A stretch of 64,000 nt of DNA from Tubulanus polymorphus (GCF_964204645.1 NC_134026.1:28228650-28292649); one strand, 5' to 3'; counted from the stretch's first letter, positions 37,517 through 49,760 are shown. The notes: generated by a model from the letters alone, not told the origin. Translations and numbers: made by a program.

Positions 37517-40500
37517 GTATTTTTCATTCATCGTCTGTTTGAGCAACTTTACCTCATCGGAATAACAAACGCTAGTGATACATGATGTGCAAATAATTTG
37601 TAGATAAAGCGAAAGAGGATGAAACTGCTGAAACAGTAGAAGATGATGTTCCCGAAGAGGAAAAACCACCTCCGATTCCGGATGAAGGCAAAGTTTTGGG
37701 AGTGAATATACATCGGACGGATAAATTGAAGACAGATTTATCAGTGTCGCATCCTCTAGTCAGAGTCCACGTTGTAAATAGCGAGACTGGAACATATTTA
37801 CCTAAACAAAGCAGGTTAGAGTCATCTCTTGTGAAATCTGTTTGTCTAATCTTGGTAAGCGCTCGTCTTATCATATTTTCTTCTATTTTTATCTAGTGGA
37901 CGACCTGTGACGTCGTATTATGAAACTCAAAATGATCACGTTAACTTCGTGTTACCGATGATGAGCCAACCGTACGATTTCAAAAAACACCAGTCAACTA
38001 TTCCTGTGTGGGAAGAATTAATATTGTTTAATGAGAATTACAACTACTTTTTGAATGAAGAGTCAAATGTTATACTGTTCTTTGAGGTATATTCCAGTGT
38101 CTATATATTCACATCGTCAGGGTTTCTATATATATTTTTTTCTAATTCATGTATATACCTAATACATCTTCGTAGTTGTTGGATTTCTTAACGATGAACC
38201 AAGCGAAAGAACGTTATGATTATGTCGGACAGGATGGAGGATGGCATCATATTGCTTGGGGTTTCCTGAAGGTAAATAGGAAACCCGCTTCACTAAAAGA
38301 TTCTATATATAAATGATTTTGTATGCAGCGATATAGATTTTTACTAAATCACTTTTAGTTGGTCGGTAAAAATGGTAAATTAAACTGTGATAGAAAAGTA
38401 CGTCTGCAGTTGTATGAAGTACCGAGAAGGTTTCGTCCATCTAAGACACAAGTTGAAGTACGTAAAATCTTTTTGCTAAAATTGCTTTTCATAAATGTTA
38501 AATTTTAAGAGCTATGTTCAAAATGTTGAATGATATTTGCAGGTGTTTCAGTGGTGGTTCTATGGTCCTAAGTTTCATTACCCGTCTACGATGTATGTCA
38601 CCGTGAAAGGTCTCATACCTCCTGACACCGTTCAGCCCGCTATCCGATCAATGTTTGCCACTCAAAAGGTTAGTAATCGTATTAATATGACGTTCATTTA
38701 AATCTGAAGATATGTTAGTAATTTGCGCTGTACTTTTTTCTAATAGGAAGCCGGAACCGTCAGTTACAAAGAATTAAAGAAAACTCTAACTGGACGTAGA
38801 AAAGATGGAAGGTTTGTTGAATAATAGAGTTATGAAAATATCTACATATTACTAACTGTATTGAAAAATCTTAATCTAAATTTGTTGTTTTGTTCTGATC
38901 AGAGATGAAGATAAACAACGTACGATATCAAGTTGGGGTCGCCTACCCGGTCAAATGTGTAAAATACCTAACAGTCTGTCTCTATCCCTCCCAGCTGGCA
39001 GGAAGGGTTGCTTTATAATTCGATTTTCTCACGATGGAAGGTAATTTTGACTACTTTCAATGATTTTACAATTTTGAATGACTATGATCTATAGATGAAT
39101 TTTAATGTTCTTCAACTGAATTAATTGTAGATTTTTGGCATGTGGATGTCATGATAAACAAGACTACCCTATTTTAGTGTATGAAGTGAGTGATATAAGA
39201 TCGAATTTGGCGTAAGGAATGACATTTCCATTGAAATTGAGTTAGAGCAAATTTGTTGGCTTTAAGTGAGCGTGGCATTAAAAAGGATTGCGTTATAGCA
39301 GACATTGACTGTATTCTAATTTTCTCTAGATTCCATCTGGTAAACTGCATGGCCAATTTGAAGGCCATTATGGTATCATCTATGATTTGTGTTGGTCAAG
39401 GAAGGACAAGTTTTTACTTTCTTCATCTGGGGATGGCACTTCAAGGTAACGATTGAAAAAAAGTTGTTTTTTGATTTTAAGATATTCGCCTGAACCATTG
39501 AGTTGTCTATATGTAATTCATATTTCAGAGTGTGGACAATAGGTAATTACAAGGGAAACGCTGACAAAGTTCTTCCACATCCAGCATTCGTATATACAGC
39601 AAAATATCATCCTAGAGTTCGTACAGTTATTGTTACCGGTGGATATGATTGCGTAATCAGAATCTGGGATGTCAAATCAGATGGCAACCATGGCCAGGTA
39701 GGTGTAATAATACAGGTCTGCGCATTTTGCCCTATTGCATTTTGAATTCCGAGAATACCGGCAATTGTGAATTAGATCAGTTCATTTTCAATATTTCAAG
39801 TCTGGCAAACTAGGCTATGAGGTCACATACACAATCTCTATAGGGTCCTAGGGGCTCGATCTTAAGATTGAAAATAAGATTCTGTTATTCTTAATGTTGT
39901 AAATTGCAGCTTGTTCAAGAACTAGACGAACATCTAGGATATATCAGTACGCTGTGTTTCGATGAGGATGGTCAGAAGCTGTATTCAGGTGACAGCACGG
40001 GAAGGATCAGCGTTTGGAATGTGTATGTTACTGAACAACCTACTAGAAAAGGCTTCCTTAAAAACTGGAGTAAATTCAAAGATATCGAAGAAAATGAACT
40101 AAAGGTAATTAAAGGGTTCTAAGATGGAGGATAAACAAAATCTTTGGTATCTTTCTTTAAGCTCCACAAATTTATTATAACACATCTATTTTTCAGGGCT
40201 CTGTAATTAATAATTTACAAGTTTATAACGGAGATCGTAGATTGTTGATTCATACGCGAGATAATGTGATCAGAACAATGGATCTGAGAGTGTAAGATAA
40301 TGTTTAAATGAGACCCACGAGTTCTATAACAACAGAGTTACCTTTTTCAGCTCTTTATCTTGTGGTCTCATTATAGTTATGCGGTCATGCAGCGTTATAT
40401 GGGTGCTTTGAATTTCCGTGAGCAAATAAGAAGTTGTGTGACTCCATGCGGTAGTTTTGTAATCTCCGGTAGTGAGGATGATTGTGCTTATGTATGGAAT

Positions 40501-43500
40501 ACTGAAACAGGTACCGTGTCTGTCTAAACCTACAGTAACTATTTGTATCCAATGTTATTCTGCTGCTAGAAACCTCTATCAACTCTGTAAACTCCGGTAG
40601 ACTTTAAGCGCTTTTGGATCAAGCTCTCTGTTCAGTTCATTCCTATAAACTCAGCAAACTACACATTACAATCTTACCTGTCCCTCAAACAATCTCTCTT
40701 CCGCTACCAATCAATGGGTTTAGCAAAGTTCAGGACACATCTAAAGACCCTCCTATTCATAGGATTCCTGCGCTATATAAATCTATTTTTCATATGAATA
40801 AAACATTGGTTTTTACAGGAGATCAAGTGGCAATTTTCTCTGAATTGAAATATAAACACACAGTATCAGACAGCGACTTCCATCCACACGATCACATGGT
40901 GGCATTCTGTTCATTCGGCGATAATCATCCAGTCCTCGTCTATACGTTCGATCCAAAAGGTTTGTCTTTAAACCTGGATCCAAAATTTGTGTTAAGATTT
41001 GACGCTACAGTTAAAACATCTGAAATGAACCGATGTTTACCTCTACAGTCAAACTGTTGAACTGGATCCTGCACATTTTTGTTCAATGTTTAACGTATCA
41101 TCGAGATGAAGAATGTATGATGACATTCGAATTTTTTTTCAGTTGCTCGAATGGAAGCAGGTTTAGAAGTGACATCATTAGATGGTCGACCTGGTTCACC
41201 TTCGATGAAACCAGTTACTATTCGTGAAGATCCATTGTAAGTATTCATACAACACTGTTTTAATCAAATCTAATACAATTACTCATTAGTGATTACAACA
41301 TTTATTCATGTTTGAAGGGCGAACAATTGGATGAAAACGGATGCACTCAGTGATGATTTCGCAACCACTCAAACAGTACGATTTGGAAAAGCCGTGAAAA
41401 AACTGAATACTGTTCTGGTGAGTTGAATAGTAAATCAAACATGGAAGTCAATTACTATGTTCTAGTAAACAATTTGCCCATCTTCCTAACTTTTACCTTA
41501 TTACGAATTATTTTACATTTGCAGACTGCTCAGGTTTGTAAATATTAGAACAAATACTTCAATTAATCCCTAGTTATAGTCACAGAGCAGTTGTCTCTAA
41601 AGCTTAATGACAGACTTGTTGAATTTCATCGACAAATCGATTTTTGTCGGAATTTTGCATAGTGTTCCTAGGGATGCAATGCACATTTTGTTTTCGATGA
41701 ATCAATTCGAGCTTATCTAACATGTTTGATATGATTTTTAAGTGGTTTACCGATGAAATTTGTCCAGTCCGTCAAAAGCTTTAGAATTGATTCTGTAATG
41801 AATAATATGTTCATTTGAATTGATTCTTCTTTCTTTTCTGGCTTTTCACCCTCAATTTTCAAACTATGTATGATAGATAAAGATTATTTGATACTATTCT
41901 TACGATTATATGAATTTCAGCATTCGCCAGTGTATGAATTGGTGAGATTGTTTGTTTGATATTAACATGTTTATTGGCATTTTCTGTTAGTTCTGATTGG
42001 TTGGGTTTCTAACTGATTATCAGGGTTTTGCATGGCACATTCATGGTGGAATCGGGTAGTCTGAGATTGGTCAAATATGGCACATGTTTAGAGCATGTAG
42101 CTTTTGATTGAATATCAATGAATATTCTATTCACATTCATTCAATTTCATGCATTAATTCATTCCTTCCAAGAGAAGTTGTTTATTTGCAGCATCACTTA
42201 CTAACTCAAATGGTTCTTTGTTTCTAAATACAACTGTCGGTCTATGTTTCCTCTTATGTTTGCGCCGTAATTTTGATGACTAATTTTTGTATTGGTAAAT
42301 GATAACATTCACTTATCAATTCAAGTAAGAAGAGAACCGCATGTATTATTTATCTATCCATCATCATCATGAATTGTGAATGTACGTGTGGTTTTAAAAG
42401 GGTCAAATTGTTTTTGACAGAATGTAGTGTCAGCGTTTCAAGAAGGGGTCACTCCTAGAGCTGTTTCACCTGACCATGGCATGTATCCAACTATCGAGCC
42501 GACTATGATGACTTGGGGATCAACATTCGACTACACTCGAAGCGCGGTAAGTAGACCCGTCATTTCTCTAATTCCAGTATGAACAGCTAGTAGAAATAAA
42601 ACAGTCTGAATTTTTTCACAACTAATAATTTATTCAAAAATATCAAAAATTTTGAAAAAAAATTGCATTAATAAAATTTGTGCATTAAATTGGAGGGTTT
42701 CTAGTTAACGCATTGTTTCATTATGACTGGAAGATTGGTATCTTATATTTTGAAACGCACAAAAATATCACAAATTTGAATCACATTGGGATAAAAATAA
42801 ATACACTTGTACATTCAATTGGACGATTTAGACTTAAAGCATTGCTTTTGAATGTACCTTTGAATTTCATTAAGTAGTTACTTTGAATAGAGATTCAAAA
42901 ATAGATTAAGTATAGTTTTTACAACTATTAACAGTACGTACATGGCTGTATTTTACATGACAACATTCATCTTAGCTAAAAAACAAATATTGACACAAGG
43001 CAAGACTCTATATCAAGACTTTTTGAATAATTCTATTCCCTGAGCTTAACGCTAACATTCTGACTTCTTCCCACAACATTCGATAATTTCCACTAAATCA
43101 TCCAGCCTCTATCACAGTTCCTTAATGTAGTCATCATTCCATAGTTAGAAGACAATCATTTCCTACAAGTCTATCATTCCATAGTTAGAAGACAATCATT
43201 TCCTACAAATCTATCATTCCATAGTTAGAAGACAATCTTAATCATTTCCTACAAGTCTATCATTCCATAGTTAGAAGACAATCATTTCCTACAAATCTAT
43301 CATTCCATAGTTAGAAGACAATCATTTCCTACAAATCTATCATTCCATAGTTAGAAGACAATCATTTCCTACAAGTCTATCATTCCATAGTTAGAAGACA
43401 ATCATTTCCTACAAATCTATCATTCCTGTTTCATTCCTATCATTTCCTGTGCTTGTTATAATTGACCATTTTCGTCAGAAAACAATCATTTCCTACAAAT

Positions 43501-46500
43501 CTATCATTCAATAGTTGGAATACAATCATTTTTTACAAGTCTCATTCCTTTAAAGAAGACCTTATTTTCCAAGAACGTAAATTCTAAACTAACCATATGT
43601 ACATTAGTTCTATAACACCACGTAGGTTGTAAGAATATTCATTTAACTGCCTTAATTGACCATACAATCTTTTCCTTGTGGTTCTTTTTTCTTTCTATCC
43701 GAACGGATCCAATATATTATGTATACTGCTGATATCACCAAAAATATAATGAATGCGAGTAATGGAATCAAATTGAGATAATTAACTTCACCTTGTTGAT
43801 CTTTTGGAATACGGTATGAATATGACTTCCCTGAAACTTGTCTTCCATAATCAGGCCCTCTTGGTACATACACATCTGAAAAATACATCCAAATCCATTT
43901 TAAGAAATTTTTGAATTTTACCTCATTTCCCTTCTAGCGCACAAATATTCTACTACCTGTATGATTGAATACTGTTGTTACATCGAGGCATTTTTTCTGA
44001 TCCATTAGCTCACAACAAAGCGTTATATTTTCTGTTACATTCGACACGACGATTCTAACTTTGTTCATATCTTTGCTACAGCTTACAATTTCAGCTGAGT
44101 AACCGGAGTCTGGGGACACATCGCATCCATATGAGATCTGTTTCTCATCTTCATATTCTGTTCTTGGATGGTATATGATGATCTTGTGCTTGTTATAATT
44201 GACCGATGTTGTTTGACTACATTCTCCGTGTATCTTATTGTTATATTTAATCACACGGAGAGGTGATATCGTCCATGTTAACGCATCTGAAATGAAGCTT
44301 CCTTATTGTATTGAACATGTACAAGATGTATACTACCAGGGTTCTTACTGATCAGGAAATCGGGGAATTCCGGATCTATTTTCCTGCAGAGAAAATCAGG
44401 GAAATCGGACTCATTTCCTGATAATCACGGAAAAATCAAGAAATTTTTGATGTCTTGCTGGTGATGAGTGGCACAAGGAACCCTCTTGATAACAAACGCC
44501 CCCTCCTGGGCATATCTTAATTCAATCAGAGAATTTTTGGTCGAGGGTCAGGGAAATATCAGGGAATTTTTTACTCCCCGATCTTTTAGAACCCTGTTTA
44601 CAATATACGCAGTGCTGACATCGTAAACTACATACCTATACTGAATGTCGTTTCTTCATGTAGTCCTCCATACGAGCAAATATACAAACCGGCATCTTCT
44701 ACAGTGAATCTATTTTTAACGACATCTATTGCGTAAGGGTTCTTACGACAATTTGATCGCCATGATTTGTCAATGGCGTTGCATCCTCGTGCTATGATTT
44801 GTTCTCTTTTTCTCAGCCACACTTCTATATGAGGCTTATGAAGCCTTTTCGGGACTACACACTCTATTCGTACACTGCTCCCATCTTTAACTAGGTTAGG
44901 TTTGCCCATAGGATACATCACCATTCTTGATTCTATACAATGATCGAGCGAAAATGGTCGTATTAGTGAATAGAGTTGGCACATTTGGCAGAGAGCCATA
45001 AAAAATCTAGGACATTGAATGTTTTACATTTGAATTGGTATAAAAGATAATGTATTTATAACTTACATACCTTCATGGTTCCTAGAATAACATTTCACTA
45101 TAATAGCCATAAGTAGAAAACCAAGGATCGAGATGATTCTTTTTTGGTTATACATGTATATCATGTCATCCGGTGCCGGCATGGTTGCTTCCCTGTTGAA
45201 ATCTCTAGCAACGGACTGCGTCACTCCTTAGCAACGACGTTACGCAATACAATGAAATATTGCAGCCGTTACACAGTCTTCAAAAAGACGTTCAAATCTA
45301 AATGATAAAGCGTTTGTTACTATCAGATAATGTACATAATTCAACGTGTATAAGATTTGATGAATATAACACATAGGATCCCAATACTTACAGTATATTG
45401 AAGGAGACCTCGTGTAGGACGTCCTGTTTGTTCGATGTCGCCGGGCCTTTTGACAATGCTGCAGTTGTACACCTACGCACTGGGTTTTTCCCCGTTGGTT
45501 TTTCCAAGGACTTCCCCTGTAGCTATTATAATCCTTCCCAGGGTACAAAAAGTATGTTAATTGTATGGGGGCTTTTTAAAGAAGATTTGTAGTATGAATA
45601 AGCTATTCAAGAAACCAATATGATAAAAAAACATACGTATGATAAGATAAATATGTTCACCACGTTTGAGTGTGGTTATCGTACCAACATACATATGTAG
45701 TAGTTGTACATAAATGATTCTATAATGAAGTGTCAATATTTTTCTACTGTTAGAGTCCACAGCCAGGGATGTTTTCTCCTCATGCGCCGACCAATCTGAA
45801 CACATCGATTCAACAGCAACAATTCTCATCACAGTATGAATACTTCAAACACAGTTCTGGTTGGAGACCAGGAGTCCAACAAGGTAGGATTGCACCACAA
45901 TTGAAGTGATATGATTTGATTAAGCTTTTTTTTTTTTATCAAAATGGAACTAAGAGTAAGATTTGATTATTTCAGCTGGGCGCAGCTCATCACCGTATTT
46001 GGGTCAACAGCCAAGTATTACCCTCGATGCTGTAAGTAGAATTCACCTCCATGTTTCGAAGTTATATCGAATTTAATTACATGTGTATATTTCGTACATG
46101 TGTATATTTTGTATTTTCAACCATGGTTTTTTACTCGTTGCAGTCCCAGGGTCGTCCACAGTTCAGTTTCCAAGGTGTTAAAGAATCAGTGACCGACCTA
46201 AAACAGGTAAGTGATGTGTAAGAAGATGGTCTTTTGTTGCACTACTTGGCACCTAGTCACTGGAAATTCAATGAAATATTTTTTTGTGTTATGATTATGT
46301 TTAAGGTTTGCACTTACTTAATTATATTACAACTTCATAAATATAGTTTAGAACACGTGTGATTTTATTCACCTACTTATAATTCTGGAACTGTTTCCTT
46401 AGTTTTGGGTTAGATTGTGAGTCAGAATAAGTTGATTAAGTGTCATTAGACGCAAGTTTTAACCTACAACTATAGAACTGGACAGTAATGTAAGCTACAA

Positions 46501-47853
46501 AATATTTCTGTAGCCAGTTGCTCAAAAAGTAGTTAGAGTTAACCAGTGGATAGTTGACATAGTGACAGTTAAAACATCATTGTTACCATAGTATCTATCT
46601 GAAGGTTAACTCTTGCCTTTTTTTACCAACTGGGCTGTGCTGGAATAAAGTCTTTCAGTTATTGTTTATCACTGATACTAACCACACGATAATTCACTAT
46701 TTACAGTTACGGTTGCATACACCAACTCAAAAGGTAATTTCACCTCATATATGGTTATTCATTAATTATGTACACTGATCACGTAATGCTCACGCAAATG
46801 GGGATTACAATTTGGTATTTTGAGCATACATACTTCATTGACAGTCTTTAACCTGATATGAATGCATTGTCTTATCTTTAATGAAGGTTTGTTATAATTT
46901 TGGTACTGGCTTCATTCTGTAGGTGGTAGCACTGTACGATTATCAAGCGGCGAGATCAGATGAGTTGACACTGATGAGGGGAGATGTTATCAATGTACTC
47001 TACAAAGACAGTGATAATTGGTGGATGGGTGAATTATCCTCGGGACAACAGGGATTTTTCCCTTCAAATTACGTCGCCGAACAAGGTATGAACGTGTGGA
47101 CTATCAATTGATTCTGAAATTTCCGATTGTAAACATTTTAAGCGTAATTTGAATGGAAAAATTTATTTCTTTGATTTATATTTATCTAAGCTGCTGGTGC
47201 TGTTAGTGATGATGAAAGCAATGATGATACTGTTGATGTAAAGGAGTCTCGTGCGGTCAGAGCAAAGGTAGCTAATCTGTAGGATTCTAGTTGTTTCAGT
47301 TGTAGATAGTTCATGTTTCACACATCTTTGATATGATATCGATTGTCTTTCAGACTACTGCGGTTATATCAGATTCGGGGGAGCTGAAATTTGTATCAGA
47401 AAGTGAGGAAACTCCCAAGAAAAAGAATGTTCGGTAAGTAAATCTAACGTAATGAATTATTACAAGATTATTCGAAAGAAGTTAACTCTTAATTCATAGT
47501 AAAACTGGTCTATAAACCTAGCCCTGTATGTCCATTGATTAAAAACTCAATCCATGTTCGACGTTTCAGCTATATCCTAAATTATCTTCATGTATTCCTT
47601 AAGATGACTATTAAGATATAGATGAAACTAACTGTCTTGAAATAAACGACCAGCTCAAGGAAACTTTGTTGACTGTATTTGTCATTCTTGTATTTTATAT
47701 TAGTGTATTGCATCTACAGTATTCTGTCTTCTTTTATTCAGGAGCAGCAGTAAAAATCGTCGAGGATCTCGAGAAATGTTATTAGAAAGTGCGAGCAGTT
47801 TGTCCGGTCACCAACGGCGATCCTCTCGGAAAACTCAGGAAACAGTAGCGTAA
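35057..47853 (+). CDS. AHI1: Jouberin: C2-like, WD40 and SH3 ciliary protein
   Basis: Thirty-five coding exons run from 35057-35069 to 47742-47853 and join to 1185 aa (human 1196). Jouberin sits at the ciliary transition zone and basal body. Residues 1-250 are Lys/Glu-rich and repetitive ([18 protein letters not shown]). A conserved block starts near residue 257 ([34 protein letters not shown]). WD40 repeats span about 510-833 ([70 protein letters not shown]). An SH3 domain spans about 1043-1096 ([31 protein letters not shown]). The later exons are 37604-37814, 37897-38086, 38176-38271, 38359-38457, 38543-38668, 38747-38811, 38903-39040, 39131-39185, 39330-39445, 39529-39697, 39910-40104, 40197-40291, 40377-40510, 40819-40959, 41143-41236, 41318-41417, 41525-41533, 41921-41941, 42421-42546, 45754-45883, 45976-46031, 46144-46206, 46707-46733, 46923-47085, 47191-47267 and 47354-47433. 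Confidence 0.95.
35501..36046. mobile_element. Large foldback element in AHI1 intron 3
   Basis: Two 249-bp arms (35501-35749 and 35798-36046) are near-identical reverse complements separated by a 48-bp loop. The termini are taatgtctatttattaat and its inverse. Blocks such as aatcgcggacaacaactg, attttctctctcattcaa and taggcatggt recur inverted with only a few mismatches. There is no coding capacity. The structure fits a foldback DNA transposon or a snapback MITE. Confidence 0.9.
36625..36845. mobile_element. MITE with AGGGTTCTTA termini, copy A (AHI1 intron)
   Basis: Starts with agggttctta and ends with its exact inverse taagaaccct. The interior is rich in cagggaaa/ggaaaatc motifs. A second copy at 44338-44595 has the same ends and interior blocks (ctggtgatga/ctggtgacaa, ttgataa, gccccct). 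Non-autonomous; sits in an intron without touching exons. Confidence 0.75.
41525..41941 (+). other. AHI1: Two AHI1 microexons of 9 and 21 bp
   Basis: The segments 41525-41533 (TAQ) and 41921-41941 (HSPVYEL) are each bounded by cag and gt, and both are phase 0, so they can be included or skipped without changing the frame. They lie in the low-complexity linker between the WD40 and SH3 domains, where alternative microexons would be tolerated. The splice signals are seen directly; usage is inferred. Confidence 0.5.
41594..41786. mobile_element. MITE-like element with about 36-bp imperfect inverted ends
   Basis: The left end (ctctaaagctt, then gacagac and aatttcatcg) is the inverse of the right end (cgatgaaattt, gtccgtc, aaagctttagag-like). 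It lies between the two AHI1 microexons. Noncoding. Confidence 0.6.
43133..43548. repeat. Minisatellite, 40-bp unit, about 7 good copies plus degraded copies
   Basis: Unit of 40 bp: tcattccatagttagaagac followed by aatcatttcctacaagtcta. Seven copies are nearly identical and differ mainly by an aag/aat alternation and one 6-bp insertion. The array is then interrupted at about 43425-43480 and resumes with degraded copies. It lies in the large AHI1 intron just 3' of the nested Ig-domain gene. Confidence 0.92.
43652..45182 (-). CDS. Ig-domain type I membrane protein nested antisense in an AHI1 intron
   Basis: Four minus-strand exons, 45182-45071, 44932-44636, 44286-43957 and 43875-43652, join with phase-1 junctions throughout to 320 aa. 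Exon 1 encodes a signal-anchor-like start ([18 protein letters not shown]). Exon 2 encodes an Ig-like domain with paired cysteines and the typical [15 protein letters not shown] before the last strand. Exon 3 encodes a second Cys-rich, N-glycosylated domain ([12 protein letters not shown]). Exon 4 has one membrane helix ([20 protein letters not shown]) and a 17-residue basic cytoplasmic tail. One domain per phase-1 exon is the usual Ig-superfamily gene plan. The likely role is a cell-surface receptor or adhesion protein; no orthologue is recognised. Exon 2 could also begin further upstream, as the frame stays open to about 44999. The whole gene lies between AHI1 exons ending at 42546 and starting at 45754. 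Confidence 0.8.
44338..44595. mobile_element. MITE with AGGGTTCTTA termini, copy B
   Basis: Begins agggttctta and ends with the inverse tagaaccct. It shares interior blocks with copy A at 36625-36845. It lies in the intron between exons 2 and 3 of the nested Ig gene, and therefore also within an AHI1 intron. Confidence 0.7.
46512..46636. mobile_element. MITE-like hairpin element, copy B (AHI1 intron)
   Basis: Related to the element at 18023-18156: it shares gccagttgctcaaaa at the left end, ccagtggatagttgacat internally and an inverted ccaact-like right end. Partly degraded. Confidence 0.6.
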
Positions 47854-49304
47854 AACAGAACCAGTAGTTGAAACAATCATTTTACTGTTATAATACTTCA
47901 ATAGTAGGAAACCACTTCTCTGTTCGCGGTGAATCAAGGAAGTGACAAGCGCGAGGTGTAACAAACGATAGTTGTTTGCGGTGGCATGCAATTGTGACAA
48001 ACACTCGATGTAAACAATTGCATGCCTGTAACAGTAAATTCAATGGTGCCAATGATTATATGTTCGTAGAGATTTTAGTTTCATGTTTTTGTAATATAGA
48101 TGAATATTATTTAGTTATATATTTGAATTTTCTTTTAGACCTGTAGGGTATACAATTGTTTTAAAATGAAATTCTAAAGAAGCATTCTGATTTTATTTAT
48201 TTTCCTAAATAAATTGCCTGATTTAGCCAAAATATGTCAAAACTTTTCAGTGAAAATAATACCTCTGACTCAATTCGGTGAAACATTTCCAGTCCTAACA
48301 CCATCAAACCATGAATCCAGAGTCCATGATCAAGTGAAGTACAACTGCCTATAACTTGCTGTTAGCAATGACAGTTTTTTTTAGATATTCCAACGTTAAA
48401 CACCTTACTTGTAAATAGTTCATCATCATAGAGATGTTATTTATTGATATTTTTCTAAAGATGTTTATCAAACGTTTTAAATCATGACTTACAGTTGTTC
48501 AAATGAATATCTTAAAAATTTTTCCCATGATAAACAAAAAAGATGATCCCCATGAGTTAAAAAGCCCAAAATTCAAAATATCCTCCCATGTTTGTCCGTC
48601 CATTAAATGTGCATTTGTGCAGTTGAATTTATATCGTAATGAAGAAAGTATAAATTTGCTTCATAAACTATTAATTGACAATATATTTGTCTTTCTGCAT
48701 GTGCCTGTACTTAATAATATTGAATTCTTAGAGATATTTCTAGGAAATATGAAGTATTAGAATTTTGCTACTTATAACCATTTGTAAAACGAATACAAAT
48801 TTGCAAGAAAATAAATAGACCTTTTTGAATTATAGATGGAAACTTTTATTTGTTTAATTTGTTGCCGCATTCTAGGCAGTCTTTCATCTTGTCAGGAAAA
48901 CCAGAGGATTCAATGGAGAATATAATTGGTGTGGCTGCCATTCGCTTTCTTAAACAAAACACATCTTATAGAGGCTGACGAGGTCTGACTCCAACAACGT
49001 AACTGTCCTGCGAATGAATGATAAAGATATATCGACTGAAAACCACGGGTTGGTCTCGGGAATCTGGACCCCCTACCTTCACATCGAGGTCCCTTTTCGT
49101 CAAGACAGAGATTGAGACCAAAAACCTATAAACTTGACACTCGACATTACGTTAGGATCGATTTCTACAATACTTGAAGTTCACAAAACGGCAAACATTC
49201 AGATGCGTGTCAGAAAATATATCCAAATCATGAAATTATTTTCCTAATTTGATGAATAGGTAACGGAATTCTGAATATGTTTGTCGCGACCAGCGTTTGC
49301 GTCA
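47854..49304. other. Intergenic stretch 3' of AHI1
   Basis: Holds the AHI1 3' UTR (several AATAAA signals, for example near 48205 and 48809). An open frame at 48503-48760 is AT-rich without domains and is not called. Nothing else is visible. Confidence 0.5.
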
Positions 49305-49393
49305 ATTGGTCGTACGGTGGTGTCAAACACGTTTGCATTGGTCGTACGGTGGTGTCAAACACGTTTGCATTGGTCGTACGGTGGTGTCAAACA
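49305..49393. repeat. Tandem repeat, 32-bp unit, 2.8 copies
   Basis: The unit attggtcgtacggtggtgtc plus aaacacgtttgc is repeated almost without change (attggtcgtacggtgg at 49305, 49337 and 49369). It contains attgg (inverted CCAAT) in each unit. It ends about 110 bp before a TATA box, so it may be an upstream promoter element of the hairpin cluster. Confidence 0.85.
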
Positions 49394-49504
49394 TGCCCCC
49401 AGCTAAAGTTATCACATGTTTTAATCATTCTAGTTTTTGCCATGTATCGCTGATCGTCAGTTAGATTGTAACACCTTTAGAACTGTCTTGTCAAAATTTC
49501 TGAT

Positions 49505-49539
49505 TATAAAACGCTTGAGCACTGACTGTAGTCATCAGT
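49505..49539 (+). promoter_or_regulatory. TATA box and initiator ahead of the hairpin cluster
   Basis: TATAAAA at 49505-49511 is followed by TCAGT at 49535-49539, with the initiator A 32 bp after the start of the TATA box. That is the standard core-promoter spacing for RNA polymerase II. The first hairpin starts about 90 bp further on. This suggests a short primary transcript on the plus strand; it is inferred from motif spacing only. Confidence 0.5.
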
Positions 49540-49628
49540 AACATCGCATCATCTTACACGACTAACGGAGGCTCCCGGTGCATTTAACTCTAAAACTAAT
49601 GGAAGGATAAGAAATGTCGTGATCTTAG

Positions 49629-49708
49629 TTTCTAGAATTATTTGGCATTAGTGGGTAGTCATAATTTTAACACGACTACGCATTGAATGTCAAAACTATT
49701 TTGGAAAT
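49629..49708 (+). ncRNA. MicroRNA-like hairpin 1 of 6
   Basis: About 80 nt fold into one long stem. The 5' arm tttggcattagtgggtagtc pairs with gactacgcattgaatgtcaa in the 3' arm, with a 13-nt loop. The lower stem (tttctagaat with attttggaaa) is separated by a small internal loop. This is the geometry of a pre-miRNA. The 5' arm has the invariant TTTGGCA found in all six hairpins, as in the miR-96/182/183/263 group. Confidence 0.72.
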
Positions 49709-49760
49709 ATCGCAACGTCGAGTTATATATGCAAGGATGACAGACGAAGGAGGGAATATG

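Noticed and set aside
43133-43548. CRISPR-like array, because of regularly spaced repeats
   Set aside because: The copies are directly tandem with no unique spacers and the locus is an animal intron; it is a minisatellite.
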